Assembly: GCA_905182985.1 (NCBI GenBank)
Contig: CAJJDN010000082.1
Span: 370,914-434,913, forward strand
Length of the DNA stretch: 64,000 bases
Direction of reading: 5' to 3'
Source of the DNA: Paramecium sonneborni
Lineage: Eukaryota; Ciliophora; Oligohymenophorea; Peniculida; Parameciidae
This document shows, one piece after another, positions 25,301-36,189 of the stretch; within the stretch, counting starts at the first letter, position 1, and every line of letters starts with the position of its first letter. The notes under the pieces are model-generated. The model did no database searches. It had not been told where the DNA came from and saw nothing but the letters and a program-made list of their open reading frames with translations. The position numbers and the translations under genes are program-made.

Positions 25301-26898
25301 TATAAATTTTTACATATCTGACTAACTTTCAATCATAACATTTGAATCCATAATTAGTAATCTTTAAAATTAGATAAATCTTTTATCTTAACAGTTGTAA
25401 AATTAACAAACTGAAAATTTAAAAATAATAAATGAATTATCTAATAACCTTTCCTAAAAATCTTAATAATGCTTAACATTATCATAACTAAACGATGAAG
25501 TTAATCAGGATCTATTGAAATTATAAGCAAATTCTAAAGATGAAACAACCACAATTTACTATCTAAAGAATCAAATTAATTTAAAAGATTAGTAAATTAA
25601 TCAACTTTAAGTTTAATATTAAGAATTTGAATCTTAACAAAATCAAAGTTTGTAAGATTTATAAGATTTGAAAGTTTTGTTTGAGTAAATATAAAAAGAG
25701 AAAATTTAACTTGAAAATCATTTATCAGAATAATATTTGCTTGTAAAATAATCTCATACTTAGTATGATTTATCATAGAAGGAATTAATTGAATGTAAGA
25801 TAGAAATTAAAAAATTAAGAGATTAAATTTCTTAAACTTCGGATTATGGTTAGGAATTAATTAATTTTTAAGAGACAATTTAAAGAAAAGATGGAGAAAT
25901 TGAAGAAATAGTTAAGAGTCTTTAAGAATTAAAATTGACCATGTAAAATGAAAAATCAGAGCTATAAGAATAATAGTATTTAATTTATTTATTTTAGAAA
26001 TTTCATTAAGGAAATTCTAAAACTACTTATTAAACAATCTGATGAATTAAAGCAAATTCATGAAGAAAAAATAGAAAATCAAATCCAACTTGATAATGAT
26101 GATCTAGATTAATTAAAGTATTAAATAAAATTATATGATAGGACTCTTATTATGATATAAATAAATAATTTGAATAGGGAGATAGAAAAATTGATTAATA
26201 ATTAGAGAGAATAATAATTGGTAATTTCAGAATCAATGCAATAAATATTTTAATTAAAATAAAAAATAAAGGAAAGCTAAGATCATATCGAAAAACTTGA
26301 GTTAAATGTCTCTAATATTAATGAAAAAATTGATGAACACAAAAAGGCCGCATTAACACAAGATGGAATTATAAAATAACAAAATTAAGAAATGGATTAA
26401 TTGAAAAAAGATTATCAAAATTAGATAAACCAAGTTTAATAAGCATTGAATAGAAGAGAATAAGAATTAAAGTCTTTAAAGTAATTCTCATTTATATGAT
26501 TCTAGTGAGTAATATAATTTGCTGTTTTAAGATTAAGTTAAAAAAAACGAAGAATTAAATAGTTTGAAGAAACAATATGATGACTTCATGAGTGATTTAG
26601 ACAAAATGACCCCAACTCGGTCTCCTTCAAATTCTATCACCCAAAAACCTAATCAAATTGATTAATACTAGTAATATTTCATCCTTGTAATTAAAATTTT
26701 TAATGTAGACTGCTCAAGCTGTAGCTCTAAGTAGTGCTGACCCTTTGGCTGCTGCAGAGGTTAAATTAAAAAACTTCTATTAAGAAGTCAAAAATCGTAA
26801 TTTGCCTTTCCATCAAGTATATTTTATAATTATCAAAGTGGCATCCTTGGCTATAATTAAAATTAAAGGAAGAACTCTCTAAAAATAGGAAATGGTGA
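19339..26898 (+). CDS. Giant coiled-coil protein with homogenised internal repeats (2,430 aa)
   Basis: Eleven introns (19547-19569, 19698-19720, 19859-19882, 20073-20094, 20635-20662, 20843-20873, 20949-20973, 25976-25997, 26481-26505, 26687-26708, 26817-26838) give one 2,430-aa frame. A short folded start (MEDFSDDDINYIIAKLGED) leads into almost continuous heptad-rich helix full of E, K, Q, L and N. Seven 145-residue repeats lie near the middle. A compact C-terminal tail (SADPLAAAEVKLKNF ... WHPWLQLKLKEEL) is unlike the rest and may be a docking module. Such proteins usually build or tether cortical, basal-body or rootlet structures; SF-assemblin lies just downstream. No motor or nucleotide-binding motif is present. 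Confidence 0.85.
22095..25117 (+). repeat. Seven tandem 435-bp units, near-identical, in frame (145 aa each)
   Basis: Unit starts at 22095, 22530, 22965, 23400, 23835, 24270 and 24705, each beginning TACAACAATTGCG. By eye the units do not differ at a single base, until the seventh diverges at 25118. The period is a multiple of three, so copy number can change without loss of frame. Encoded units begin YNNCEQDRNQKIEECNQ and contain two Cys. Confidence 0.97.
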
Positions 26899-27615
26899 AT
26901 GATAGTAAATAATAAATTTATGTTTATTTTAATTTAATATTGTTATTTTAAAACATTTGGTTATTGCAATTATTTAACTATAATTATTGATGACATTTCT
27001 AAATTTTTTTTTTAATTCAAATATTATAGTCAATTTTTTATATCATAGAATAAACTGATTTAGATTTTAAAGTGCAACAAAGTACTCATAATTGAATTAT
27101 AGCGTAAAGCGTTTCGAAGTATCAAGGTTTAATAATAACCAAATCTTTCATTTAAATCCTTAATTTGAATGTATTTAGATAAATTCTGCTAGATTCAATC
27201 TGAAATTTTATATATGATATCTTAAATAATTATTGAGTATTTATTAACTTTATTTGGAAAAATTGTTTAAAGAATTTAAGGCAAAACCTAATATTAGTAT
27301 TTAGAACTTTGATAAGCGAAAAGTTATCAATACTTGCTATCTGAGAGTATTTTAATATTTTTAAATAGTTAAAGTTGATGATTGAATAGAAAATAAAATT
27401 TGGAAATATTTCACGAAATTATTTAGTTTTAAGTTTAAAATTGAATGTTTGTATTAATTCTAAAATTCTGGTGAGAAAGTACAGAATATAAAGTAGAACT
27501 AATTCTAAAATTTTTAAATTATAAAACAAAATTGAATTATAATGATGATGAATTCACTACAAGATATTAATGTAAAAAAATAAATATTAGAAATAATTTT
27601 TATTGCTAATTAATT
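26899..27615. other. Intergenic stretch upstream of SF-assemblin, no gene seen
   Basis: About 720 AT-rich bases with no supported frame on either strand. Most of it (from 26984) recurs at 28348-28979 because of the duplication across the N at 28347. Confidence 0.5.
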
Positions 27616-28346
27616 ATGTCTTCTTCCAAGATCTTTTATTCACCTTCACGTTCTAACGTGTCAAATGTATAAGCTTATGGAGGAGATAGAGCTTTGTCAC
27701 CTAGTAGAGCAAAAATATCTTAATTATCAGAAAAATTATCTAATTTATAACACTAAATAGATGAAGATTAAGCTGTAAGAATTAATAGTTAAACATCAAT
27801 AGTTTAAAAAGGAAACATTTGAAACTAAAGTTAAAATATTAGAAGATAAGGCAACAAAGCAGGCTTAGGCTGATGACTCAAAATTTAAGTTATTGAAGGA
27901 ATAGCTTTAAAAAGTTGAAGAAGGAGCTTAAAATGAGAAAATAATTAGAGAGGTAACTATAAGTTATTTAGCAAAGGCTGGAGATGAAAAGTTAAGATCC
28001 AAAGATTTAAAGAGTTTGGAAATTTTTCTAAACAGAGAATTATAATAAGAAAAAGTAAATAGGAAAGATTTTGAAGGAAAAATAATCAAGAATACAGATG
28101 ATAAAGTTTACAGTTTGAGATTGGATTTAGCTAGATAAAAGAAATATAGAGAAGAAACAGAAGAAAAGAACGCTTAAGAAATTGGTGATCGTATTTTATA
28201 ATTGTAAGAGGAAGTTGAGGAAGAAAGAAGATAAAGGTAAATATTTTTATATTTCGATAGAGAATAATAAAATTAGAATACTATTAAAAGATTGGGCGAT
28301 TCCATTTTGAAATTATAAGAAATATTAACAACTGAAAAGAAGTAAA
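26984..28346 (+). repeat. First copy of an exact 1,363-bp duplication next to an N gap
   Basis: Recurs unchanged at 28348-29710 with only the N at 28347 between. It includes an SF-assemblin start (ATG 27616) that is cut off at the gap after about 730 bp. The geometry is the same as at 14948: overlapping contig ends left unmerged. Confidence 0.9.
27616..28346 (+). pseudogene. Truncated SF-assemblin copy (assembly duplicate)
   Basis: Identical to the first 731 bases of the complete gene at 28980-29874 and ends at the N. I read it as the same gene seen twice, not a separate broken locus, because the identity also covers the ~630 bp upstream. Confidence 0.8.
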
Positions 28347-28347
28347 N

Positions 28348-29710
28348 TTATTGATGACATTTCTAAATTTTTTTTTTAATTCAAATATTATAGTCAATTT
28401 TTTATATCATAGAATAAACTGATTTAGATTTTAAAGTGCAACAAAGTACTCATAATTGAATTATAGCGTAAAGCGTTTCGAAGTATCAAGGTTTAATAAT
28501 AACCAAATCTTTCATTTAAATCCTTAATTTGAATGTATTTAGATAAATTCTGCTAGATTCAATCTGAAATTTTATATATGATATCTTAAATAATTATTGA
28601 GTATTTATTAACTTTATTTGGAAAAATTGTTTAAAGAATTTAAGGCAAAACCTAATATTAGTATTTAGAACTTTGATAAGCGAAAAGTTATCAATACTTG
28701 CTATCTGAGAGTATTTTAATATTTTTAAATAGTTAAAGTTGATGATTGAATAGAAAATAAAATTTGGAAATATTTCACGAAATTATTTAGTTTTAAGTTT
28801 AAAATTGAATGTTTGTATTAATTCTAAAATTCTGGTGAGAAAGTACAGAATATAAAGTAGAACTAATTCTAAAATTTTTAAATTATAAAACAAAATTGAA
28901 TTATAATGATGATGAATTCACTACAAGATATTAATGTAAAAAAATAAATATTAGAAATAATTTTTATTGCTAATTAATTATGTCTTCTTCCAAGATCTTT
29001 TATTCACCTTCACGTTCTAACGTGTCAAATGTATAAGCTTATGGAGGAGATAGAGCTTTGTCACCTAGTAGAGCAAAAATATCTTAATTATCAGAAAAAT
29101 TATCTAATTTATAACACTAAATAGATGAAGATTAAGCTGTAAGAATTAATAGTTAAACATCAATAGTTTAAAAAGGAAACATTTGAAACTAAAGTTAAAA
29201 TATTAGAAGATAAGGCAACAAAGCAGGCTTAGGCTGATGACTCAAAATTTAAGTTATTGAAGGAATAGCTTTAAAAAGTTGAAGAAGGAGCTTAAAATGA
29301 GAAAATAATTAGAGAGGTAACTATAAGTTATTTAGCAAAGGCTGGAGATGAAAAGTTAAGATCCAAAGATTTAAAGAGTTTGGAAATTTTTCTAAACAGA
29401 GAATTATAATAAGAAAAAGTAAATAGGAAAGATTTTGAAGGAAAAATAATCAAGAATACAGATGATAAAGTTTACAGTTTGAGATTGGATTTAGCTAGAT
29501 AAAAGAAATATAGAGAAGAAACAGAAGAAAAGAACGCTTAAGAAATTGGTGATCGTATTTTATAATTGTAAGAGGAAGTTGAGGAAGAAAGAAGATAAAG
29601 GTAAATATTTTTATATTTCGATAGAGAATAATAAAATTAGAATACTATTAAAAGATTGGGCGATTCCATTTTGAAATTATAAGAAATATTAACAACTGAA
29701 AAGAAGTAAA
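28348..29710 (+). repeat. Second copy of the 1,363-bp duplication
   Basis: Matches 26984-28346 at an offset of 1,364. It continues into unique sequence at 29711, completing the SF-assemblin gene. Confidence 0.9.
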
Positions 29711-29874
29711 GAGAGCAAGCTCAAAGCTAAATGTTCAGAATGTTAGATGAAATGAATCACTATTTAAATAGTGAATTACATAGTGAAAAAAATGAGAGGG
29801 AAGCAACTGAAGAGAGTCTCATCAATTTAATTGATCAAACTTGCAACAGAGTTGAAAATTCATTAAGAAAATGA
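28980..29874 (+). CDS. SF-assemblin-like striated fibre protein
   Basis: 272 aa if three introns are removed (29139-29166, 29317-29340, 29601-29624). The last two are 24 nt and stop-free, so they are judged by splice signals and by giving the smoother joins REAGDEKLRSKD and RRQREQQNQN; without them the protein is 288 aa. A short Ser/Pro-rich head (SSSKIFYSPSRSNVS) is followed by an unbroken helical rod ending SLINLIDQTCNRVENSLRK. Head-plus-rod layout and length are those of SF-assemblin, which forms the striated rootlets (kinetodesmal fibres) of ciliate basal bodies. A Ser/Thr-Pro-rich head is where such proteins are typically phosphorylated. Confidence 0.8.
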
Positions 29875-30080
29875 TAAAATAATAATACATATTTTCTTAT
29901 AATATTTTTTATAATTATAGATATTTTATAAGAATAATATTATAAGATATATTGATATGAGACTTAGGAAAAACCAATTCAAAATAAAAAAAATACAAGT
30001 CTTTAGCAACTAGAAGATCTTAAATAAATTGATTATTCAATGAAAACTAATTCATTCTTTTTTATTGGTATACTTTAATA

Positions 30081-30381
30081 ATGGATTATCTTATTGCTAT
30101 AATTATTGGGGTATTTATCTAAAAAATATTAATTATTTAAATTTACTATTTGAAGCGAGAAGGTTTAATCATAGGGGAGGCTTAAAAAGGAGAATTTTAT
30201 TGTTTTGTTTAAGAAAGTGTAATGTTTGGTATAGAATCGACACTATCTGTTTTTCCAGTAAATAGTGGTGAATTCATTTATAAGGAATTTTAAGAATCAA
30301 TGTTTTTTTATTATTTGAGTTACTTCGTAGCTAAAACTCCAGGAGAAGATTAAGGAGAGTTAATTAATTAATTCTTCCTGA
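30081..30381 (+). CDS. Small single-pass membrane protein (90 aa)
   Basis: Starts MDYLIAIIIGVFIQKILII, one hydrophobic helix, then a soluble part (EGLIIGEAQKGEFYCFVQE ... VNSGEFIYKEFQ). Removing a 28-nt intron at 30327-30354 gives a stop at 30379-30381, five bases before the stop of the converging kinase. Unspliced, the frame would run to 30449 and overlap that kinase by 63 bp, which I find less likely. No family recognised. Confidence 0.5.
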
Positions 30382-30386
30382 AGGCA

Positions 30387-31781
30387 TCAAATTTAACCGA
30401 TCTTTTATAGAGATAATAAATACTCTTCATTTAATGCATTCATTCTTGAACTTAAATCACTTTCATCTCCTTCTTCTATAAAATCATTTTAATTGTCTTC
30501 AATCATAATTTAATTCATTTCTTATAAAAATGGATGTATCAAACATTAATTAGCTGTTATTCTTTTTGAAGGATCTTTCTCAAGCATTTTTCTGAGAAGA
30601 TCTATAGCAGTATTAGGAGCATTCTATAATTGCTTAATTGAAAAATCAATATTAGCTTCTCTATTTTATTTAACAACTGTTGCATAGCTTTTACCAGGAA
30701 AAGGGGGTTTGCCAGTTATTAATAAATAAAATACCAGACCAAGACTATATATATCACAAACAGAACTATAGTGACCTTTCATATCTTTCATATTAATGAC
30801 TTCTGGAGCAACATAGCCTGGTGTACCACACCTGCAATATAAATAAACAGGTTCATTTACGTATGTAGCTAATCCAAAATCTGCCACTACAACTGAATCC
30901 ATTTTTCTACATTTTAATAAATAAAATACTTTGATTATTTAAATAAAATATTTTCTAGTTTCAAATCCCTATGCATAATTTCCTTTTAATGCATATGACA
31001 CAATCCTTATAATATTCCAACTAAAATTTATTGTATTTATTTTGTTGAGAGAATTGCTTTTTCCTTAATCAAATCATATAGAGAGCCTCCTTGTAGCATT
31101 TCTAATCCAACATATAATGAATTGTTGGTTTCATAGATTTCATACATTTTCATTAAATGAGGATGATTTAATTTTCTCATTATCGATAATTCATTCACAA
31201 TAGCCTCCTTCCCGTTTTCTTCAGCATATGCAGCTTATTTTGAAAAGGCTTTGATTGCCATTTAAACACCATCTTCTATTCTTTCAGCCAAATAAACCTA
31301 AGAAATATCATTAAGTAATACAGATGCAAAATTTCCTTTTCCAATTTTTTTGAATACTCTAAATAGCTAATGAAATTGCCATTAATTTATTCTTGATTAT
31401 AAAAATTCCCTCCATTAAACTATTACCTTTTCGTTCCCTTATAAATTGTAGGTAGGATATTCTGCTTAACCAAAATCTCTCATTAAATTCATTCCAATAA
31501 TTTAACCAAGAGAATCATCTTCCTCATCTTTTTTTTATACAGAAGTTCTTATGATTTCAAATTTAGTCTCAAAATCAAGTTTCAAATATTTACAAGGCTA
31601 ATCAGGTTTCTTTATAAATTGTAGAAATCATAATTACTTTAGCAAGAAGAAGATATTGATCGTATCCATATAAGATTATTGGTTTGTTTTTCTTTAGTTT
31701 TAAGAACTCAGATTTCAAGATGGGTTTCTCATTTTTCAATTTTATTTCTTTTGGAATTTGGATCCAAAGTTTTTAATTCAT
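30387..31781 (-). CDS. Serine/threonine protein kinase with N-terminal PH-like region
   Basis: 439 aa; introns 31610-31637, 31298-31321 (24 nt, stop-free, but needed for GKGNFASVYLAE) and 30907-30929. The N-terminal ~130 residues (KPIILYGYDQYLLLAK ... YLKLDFETKFEII) resemble a PH-type module, as in the kinase at 12858. Catalytic motifs: Lys in MAIKAFSK, HRDLKLEN, DFGLATY, CGTPGYVAPEV, and LLITGKPPFPG. The tail is acidic. The HRDLK motif continues LEN where most CAMK-like kinases have PEN. Its start codon lies 30 bp from the stop of the upstream FHA-BRCT gene on the same strand. Confidence 0.87.
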
Positions 31782-31811
31782 GATAATAATAATAAATTTT
31801 AACCAGTTTAA

Positions 31812-32796
31812 TCATGCCCTTTAAAACAAGATCATTTAGATTAGTTGTTCTATTTCCAATCCTCCAACTTCGCCGTTACTAATAATTTTTATTGAATTTT
31901 CTCCATTTCCAATACTTCCTCCTCCTGCCTCTATTAACTAAATAATTTCATAATCTTTAAGATTTGATTTCAAATCTGGACTCAAATTAAACTATTTATT
32001 TAGAAAAATAGATTGCGATATTGAAGTCTCAATAGAATTTAAGATACTGAAATTATTTGTTTTCAAGACATATAGATAAGGATTCTAAACTTGCATCGAG
32101 GAGAGACAATCCTTTATCCATTAAGAATTGACTATAATTTTACCTTCATTAATTGCTAAAAGGAAATTGAAAGTTCTTTTAAAGGTTTCCATAACCAAAA
32201 TGTTATATTTTTCAAAATCAACCTAAATTCCCATTTTTAATAATTTGAGTAGGTCATCATCGCAAACTGAAAAATTGGAAAATTTGATCCTATAATCTCC
32301 ATTCATTTATTTTATCTAAAAATAATTTCAAGATGTGTACATAATTTTAAACTAATAAATAATGTCTAGGTTAGTTTTTTGATTTTACTATATTTCTAAA
32401 TTGTTTTTCATTTTATTCTGTTTGAACTTTCTTTGTAATTATGGGTTCTAGAAATGTTGTATTTGGTTTGTTATGATTGATAAGATTAATTTTGATAATT
32501 TTTGGTTTTGCATACTCAAAGATGATATTTTATTCTTGCACTATGATTTATTTCTGACCAGTAGTTAAATCTAATTCATACTCTTTATCTATCCTTAATA
32601 ATTGAGCATCTCCCTATCCATTAATTCTATGAATATTAATGATTGGTTATATCCATAAAATATTGGATTCATAATTTAATTTAAAACATTCAGGTAAAGC
32701 AATTTGAATGTTGGACTATTCAGTATTGCCAACAATAGAAATACCAGGTTTAACCTTATATTTTTTATCAAAAGCTTTCATAATGATTGGTTTCAT
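31812..32796 (-). CDS. FHA plus tandem BRCT protein, Nbs1/Xrs2-like layout
   Basis: 319 aa after one intron (32316-32340). Residues 1-110 look like an FHA fold: KPGISIVGNTEQSNIQIALP, then strands ending IIFEYAKPKIIKINL. After a linker come two BRCT-like units: VDFEKYNILVMETFKRTFNF, LLAINEGKIIVNSQWIKDCL (the classic Gly and W-I-x-x-C signature), then LKDYEIIQLIEAGGGSIG. FHA followed directly by paired BRCTs is the N-terminal layout of nibrin/Xrs2 of the MRN break-repair complex. The long C-terminal tail with Mre11- and ATM-binding motifs is absent, so a different phosphopeptide adaptor is possible. The FHA call is from pattern only. Confidence 0.6.
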
Positions 32797-32836
32797 ATTA
32801 TATAAATAATATTTTAACAGAATTAAAGACAATCAG

Positions 32837-33586
32837 ATGTTAGGAGGTCTTTACGGTTTAAATTTTAAGTAGCATTCTTACCTTTTTTTATGTTTGATAA
32901 TACCTACTATAATTACAGGAATTGGGCTATTTTATATAGATGAAGCTCTTACTACACTGTGTGTTTTGTAATTTTTGTATGTAGTGATACCAGTTATTTA
33001 TATCAAATTTTTAAGCAAAGAGCAGGAATTAAGAGGTACTGAAAATGATAGAAAAAATAGTCTATTTCATAAATGAGTTAGAAGGTAGATAAGAACAGAT
33101 AAAGAGAGGATTTTCATTATTTAGGAGTGCATTTGGTATGGTGTTATTATCGTTAATTTTCACATATTATTGGGAAGAAGAAATTATGGATTACTTGAGA
33201 ATTCCTCTATTAGAACATCCTGTATATATTGCAGTATTTATGTTGATATTGACAATATGCAACCCATTTATGGAGGAATGGTATTGGTAATTAATAAATA
33301 ATAAATCAGGCGATTGTTCTTAATGAAAACTTACAAAGAGAGCGAGAAGTATAGATTTTTAATAAATCTATTTTATGCATTGTTCCATTTCATAATATTA
33401 ATGAAGATATTTAAATAAGATTGGGAATTTGCCATAGGGTTTTCCACATATTTTATGTCGATTGGGGGATCATTTGAACATATCAGAGAAAAGTATGGAT
33501 TCATAACTTGTCTGATGGCTCATTATGGGATGACATTGGCTGCATCACTAGCTTTATTAGTTGTATATAAATCATAATTGTAATGA
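32837..33586 (+). CDS. CPBP-family intramembrane metalloprotease-like protein
   Basis: 233 aa with about six hydrophobic helices. Introns 33036-33060 and 33287-33309. Splicing the second creates EEWYWR, which is the EExxxR motif of CAAX-protease/bacteriocin-processing (CPBP) enzymes; further on are NLFYALFHF and LMAHYG, placed like the F-x-x-x-H and H motifs that bind the metal. The family includes Rce1, which trims prenylated proteins in the ER membrane, but members vary widely, so the substrate is open. It is divergent from the FHA-BRCT gene (40 bp between start codons) and ends only 13 bp before capping protein beta. Confidence 0.72.
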
Positions 33587-33599
33587 TAAATAATTAATA

Positions 33600-34530
33600 A
33601 TGGAATCGAAAGAAAAAATCCACTCTTGCTTGAACATCCTAAAAAGATTGCCACCAACTTAAATCTAAAAGAATGCAGCAGCATTAGTATCTTTAATTCC
33701 AGATTATGCAGAAGAATTATACTAAAAGATAGATAAACCTTTAGGTATAAAAGAAATGACATTTAGATATTGGACAAGATGAAAGAGGCAATCAATTTAT
33801 TTAATCGGAGTTCAATAGAGATGGAGACTCATTTAGATCTCCTTAAAATAATCAATACTATCCGCCAATTGATGATGCAGTTTATCCTTCTGAACAATTA
33901 CGTAAATTAGAACTTAAAGCCAACGCAGTATTTGATGAATATAGAAGATTGTACTTATATTCTGATATATCCAAAGATATTATGAAGGAGGATTATCATC
34001 ATGTTATTTTTGGGATAAGGATGATGGTGGATTTGCTACTGCTTGGTTGATTAGGAAAAATGTAGAAAAAACTAAGGGAATCGAAGAAGGATCTTGGAGT
34101 TCTATTAATGTCATCGATGTTAAGACTGATGGCAAGTCTAAATGGACTTATAAGATAACTACTTCAGTTGTTTTAGAAATGAATATCTCATCAAACCAAG
34201 ATGTTGGCAAATTTAATATTACAGGCACATTGACCAAATAGGTACTCTTTATGGGCATTTTATTTAGAAAGAAGAATCCTTTGAGGCACCTGCTGGAGGT
34301 AAAGATATAGAGTTGTTCCACATTATGAAAATTGGAACTTTAGTCGAAGATGTTGAAAGTTATCTCCGTTCATAATTGGATAGTGTTTATTTTGGAAAAA
34401 CCAGAGATGTAATATCTTTGTTTATCTATTTTTATAGATAGTATTCTAAACACGTTTTAGCGAAGGAGAAAAACAATCTATCCAATAAAGATAGGGATTG
34501 GCAGGAGAATTTAAATAGAAATATGGATGA
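33600..34530 (+). CDS. F-actin capping protein, beta subunit
   Basis: 275 aa after four introns (33745-33766, 33951-33976, 34242-34267, 34409-34437), the normal family length. Strong motifs: SCLNILKRLPPTQIQKN, SEFNRDGDSFRSP, YYPPIDDAVYPSEQLRKLE, ANAVFDEYRRLYYEGGLSS, CYFWDKDDGGFATAWLI, SYLRSQLDSVYFGKTRDIV. It pairs with the alpha subunit to cap actin barbed ends. Reading through the second intron instead would lose the EGGLSSCYFWD motif, so the splice is secure. The start is 13 bp after the CPBP stop. The TGA is followed by 132 further open codons in the same frame. Confidence 0.95.
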
Positions 34531-35055
34531 TTAATTGAATTCAATAAAGAATTTTATTAAAAATAATATAAAACCATTCCTTTTAACCTCTTCAATATTT
34601 AATATCACTGGCTATCGTTACATGTATTACACAGCCTATTAAAACAAAAGAAAATTGCAAATTAAAATAAAAATGAAGTAGAATTTAAAGACAATACTAG
34701 ATTTTGGATTAAGTTATGGATTCAATGCTAATCAGATAGTTCTAGATCGATTAGATTAGAATTTAGAGATTTAATATTTATGAAGTTTGAATGCTTGGAG
34801 TGCATTTAGTAAGCGATATAATCAAATTTTAATATTCTCAATTTACTAAGCCTTGCATTCCCATATTCCTCTAATCTACTGGGCATATTGATTAAAGGAT
34901 ATACATAAGCTAGAATAAGTGTTCATTGAAGATTTAGATGTTGATAATTTTCCTTTTTTTATTAATGGTATCTCATTATGACCTAAAATAAATGTCAGAA
35001 CCAAAAGTAACAAAGATTTAAATGACAATTGAAATGAAATTTTATATATAAATAA
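34531..35055. other. Unassigned region between two convergent genes
   Basis: 525 bp. Directly after the capping protein TGA the same frame stays open to 34927-34929 but has no early ATG. The minus strand has a 54-codon frame starting MPSRLEEYGNARL near 34890. Neither has a recognisable domain. I make no gene call. Confidence 0.35.
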
Positions 35056-36103
35056 TCAATACAATTCAGCGATAAAGCTCAAGTCTCCTTAAATACTGTC
35101 TCTTTGTGAATCAACTGAATTTCTGGATTAGGCCTCTTGAGTATTTTAGCTAAGATTTAAATTTTATTATTGATTCAATGCCAATTCAACTGATAAGGTG
35201 TTTGATTTGTTTGTGAAACAATAACGAGTGAAAGATTCCCTTACTTAAGGTGTGAAACCATAACCAATATAGTTAAAAAAGCCCATCAATCCAGATAGTG
35301 CCTTTGATAGGTAGAGCAGCCAAATCTATTATTATTAGGAAATTTCCTCATAAGTTCTATTAAATGCTGTAAATATCCAACAAATAATTAATATTAATGG
35401 ATAGGATATCATCTTATATATAAATTTTGTTTATTATTCAGATATTCCATATAATTTACAAATTATTATAATGTAAATAATTGAGTTGTACAAGATGATC
35501 ACAATCAATGGAATATAGAAATTAATATATCTTATTATGGTACTTCTATAAGAATTATCAATCTAATATTGCTATAATTTAATTACATTATCCTCTTTGA
35601 TCCAACAACTAATTCCCGCAAGACCATAATCATGAGTAAAAAATGGATAGATTGAAATAGAGAATGGGATGCAGAATCCAAAAAATAAATATCCATATAG
35701 ACTTAAAGCTTCCTCTTTTTGATTGTTAACGCATGATTAATATAGGATAAATGCTATAATAGCAGTCCATCTTTTAATAAATAATGGGTACATTATCGAT
35801 GATAATTAGGATGCATTGATAAAATAGGATTAAAGTAAACATAATGTATTATTACTATCTTCGAAATCATCTGTTACAAATAACATGTTAGATAAAGCTA
35901 AAATGAGATCAGATATATTTAGAAAAAGCACAATTCGAAATGCAAATGTTTATAGTTCTTTAAATCTATTAATTTAACAATCTGTACTTAAAATAAGTCA
36001 GTATCATTAAAGTTGCTCCTAAAGCGCTTAGAGTGTTGGTAACCAAGATGATTTATATGACGACTCTTTCATTGTGTTTGATAGTATCGTCAACCTCTGC
36101 CAT
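35056..36103 (-). CDS. cAMP-receptor-like seven-helix GPCR
   Basis: 334 aa after two introns (35966-35987 and 35771-35791; the second is 21 nt and stop-free, chosen because it restores SSIIWTAIIAFILYQS in helix 3). Seven hydrophobic helices are visible: ILVTNTLSALGATLMILT, IVLFLNISDLILALS, the W-T-x-x-I-A-F segment, YLFFGFCIPFSISIYP, FYIPLIVIILYNSIIYI, YPLILIICWIFTAF and ALSGLMGFFNYIGYGFTP. The NISDL and F-x-L-Y-Q-S positions match the Dictyostelium cAR/Crl family (class E). The C-terminal tail is Gln/Ser-rich, a likely phosphorylation region. The ligand is unknown. Confidence 0.78.
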
Positions 36104-36189
36104 TGAAATAATATTAATAATAAATAGATAAAAAGGGGTTAGAGAATATATATAATACGTTTTTTAAAATCTCTAAAATAACTAACTAA

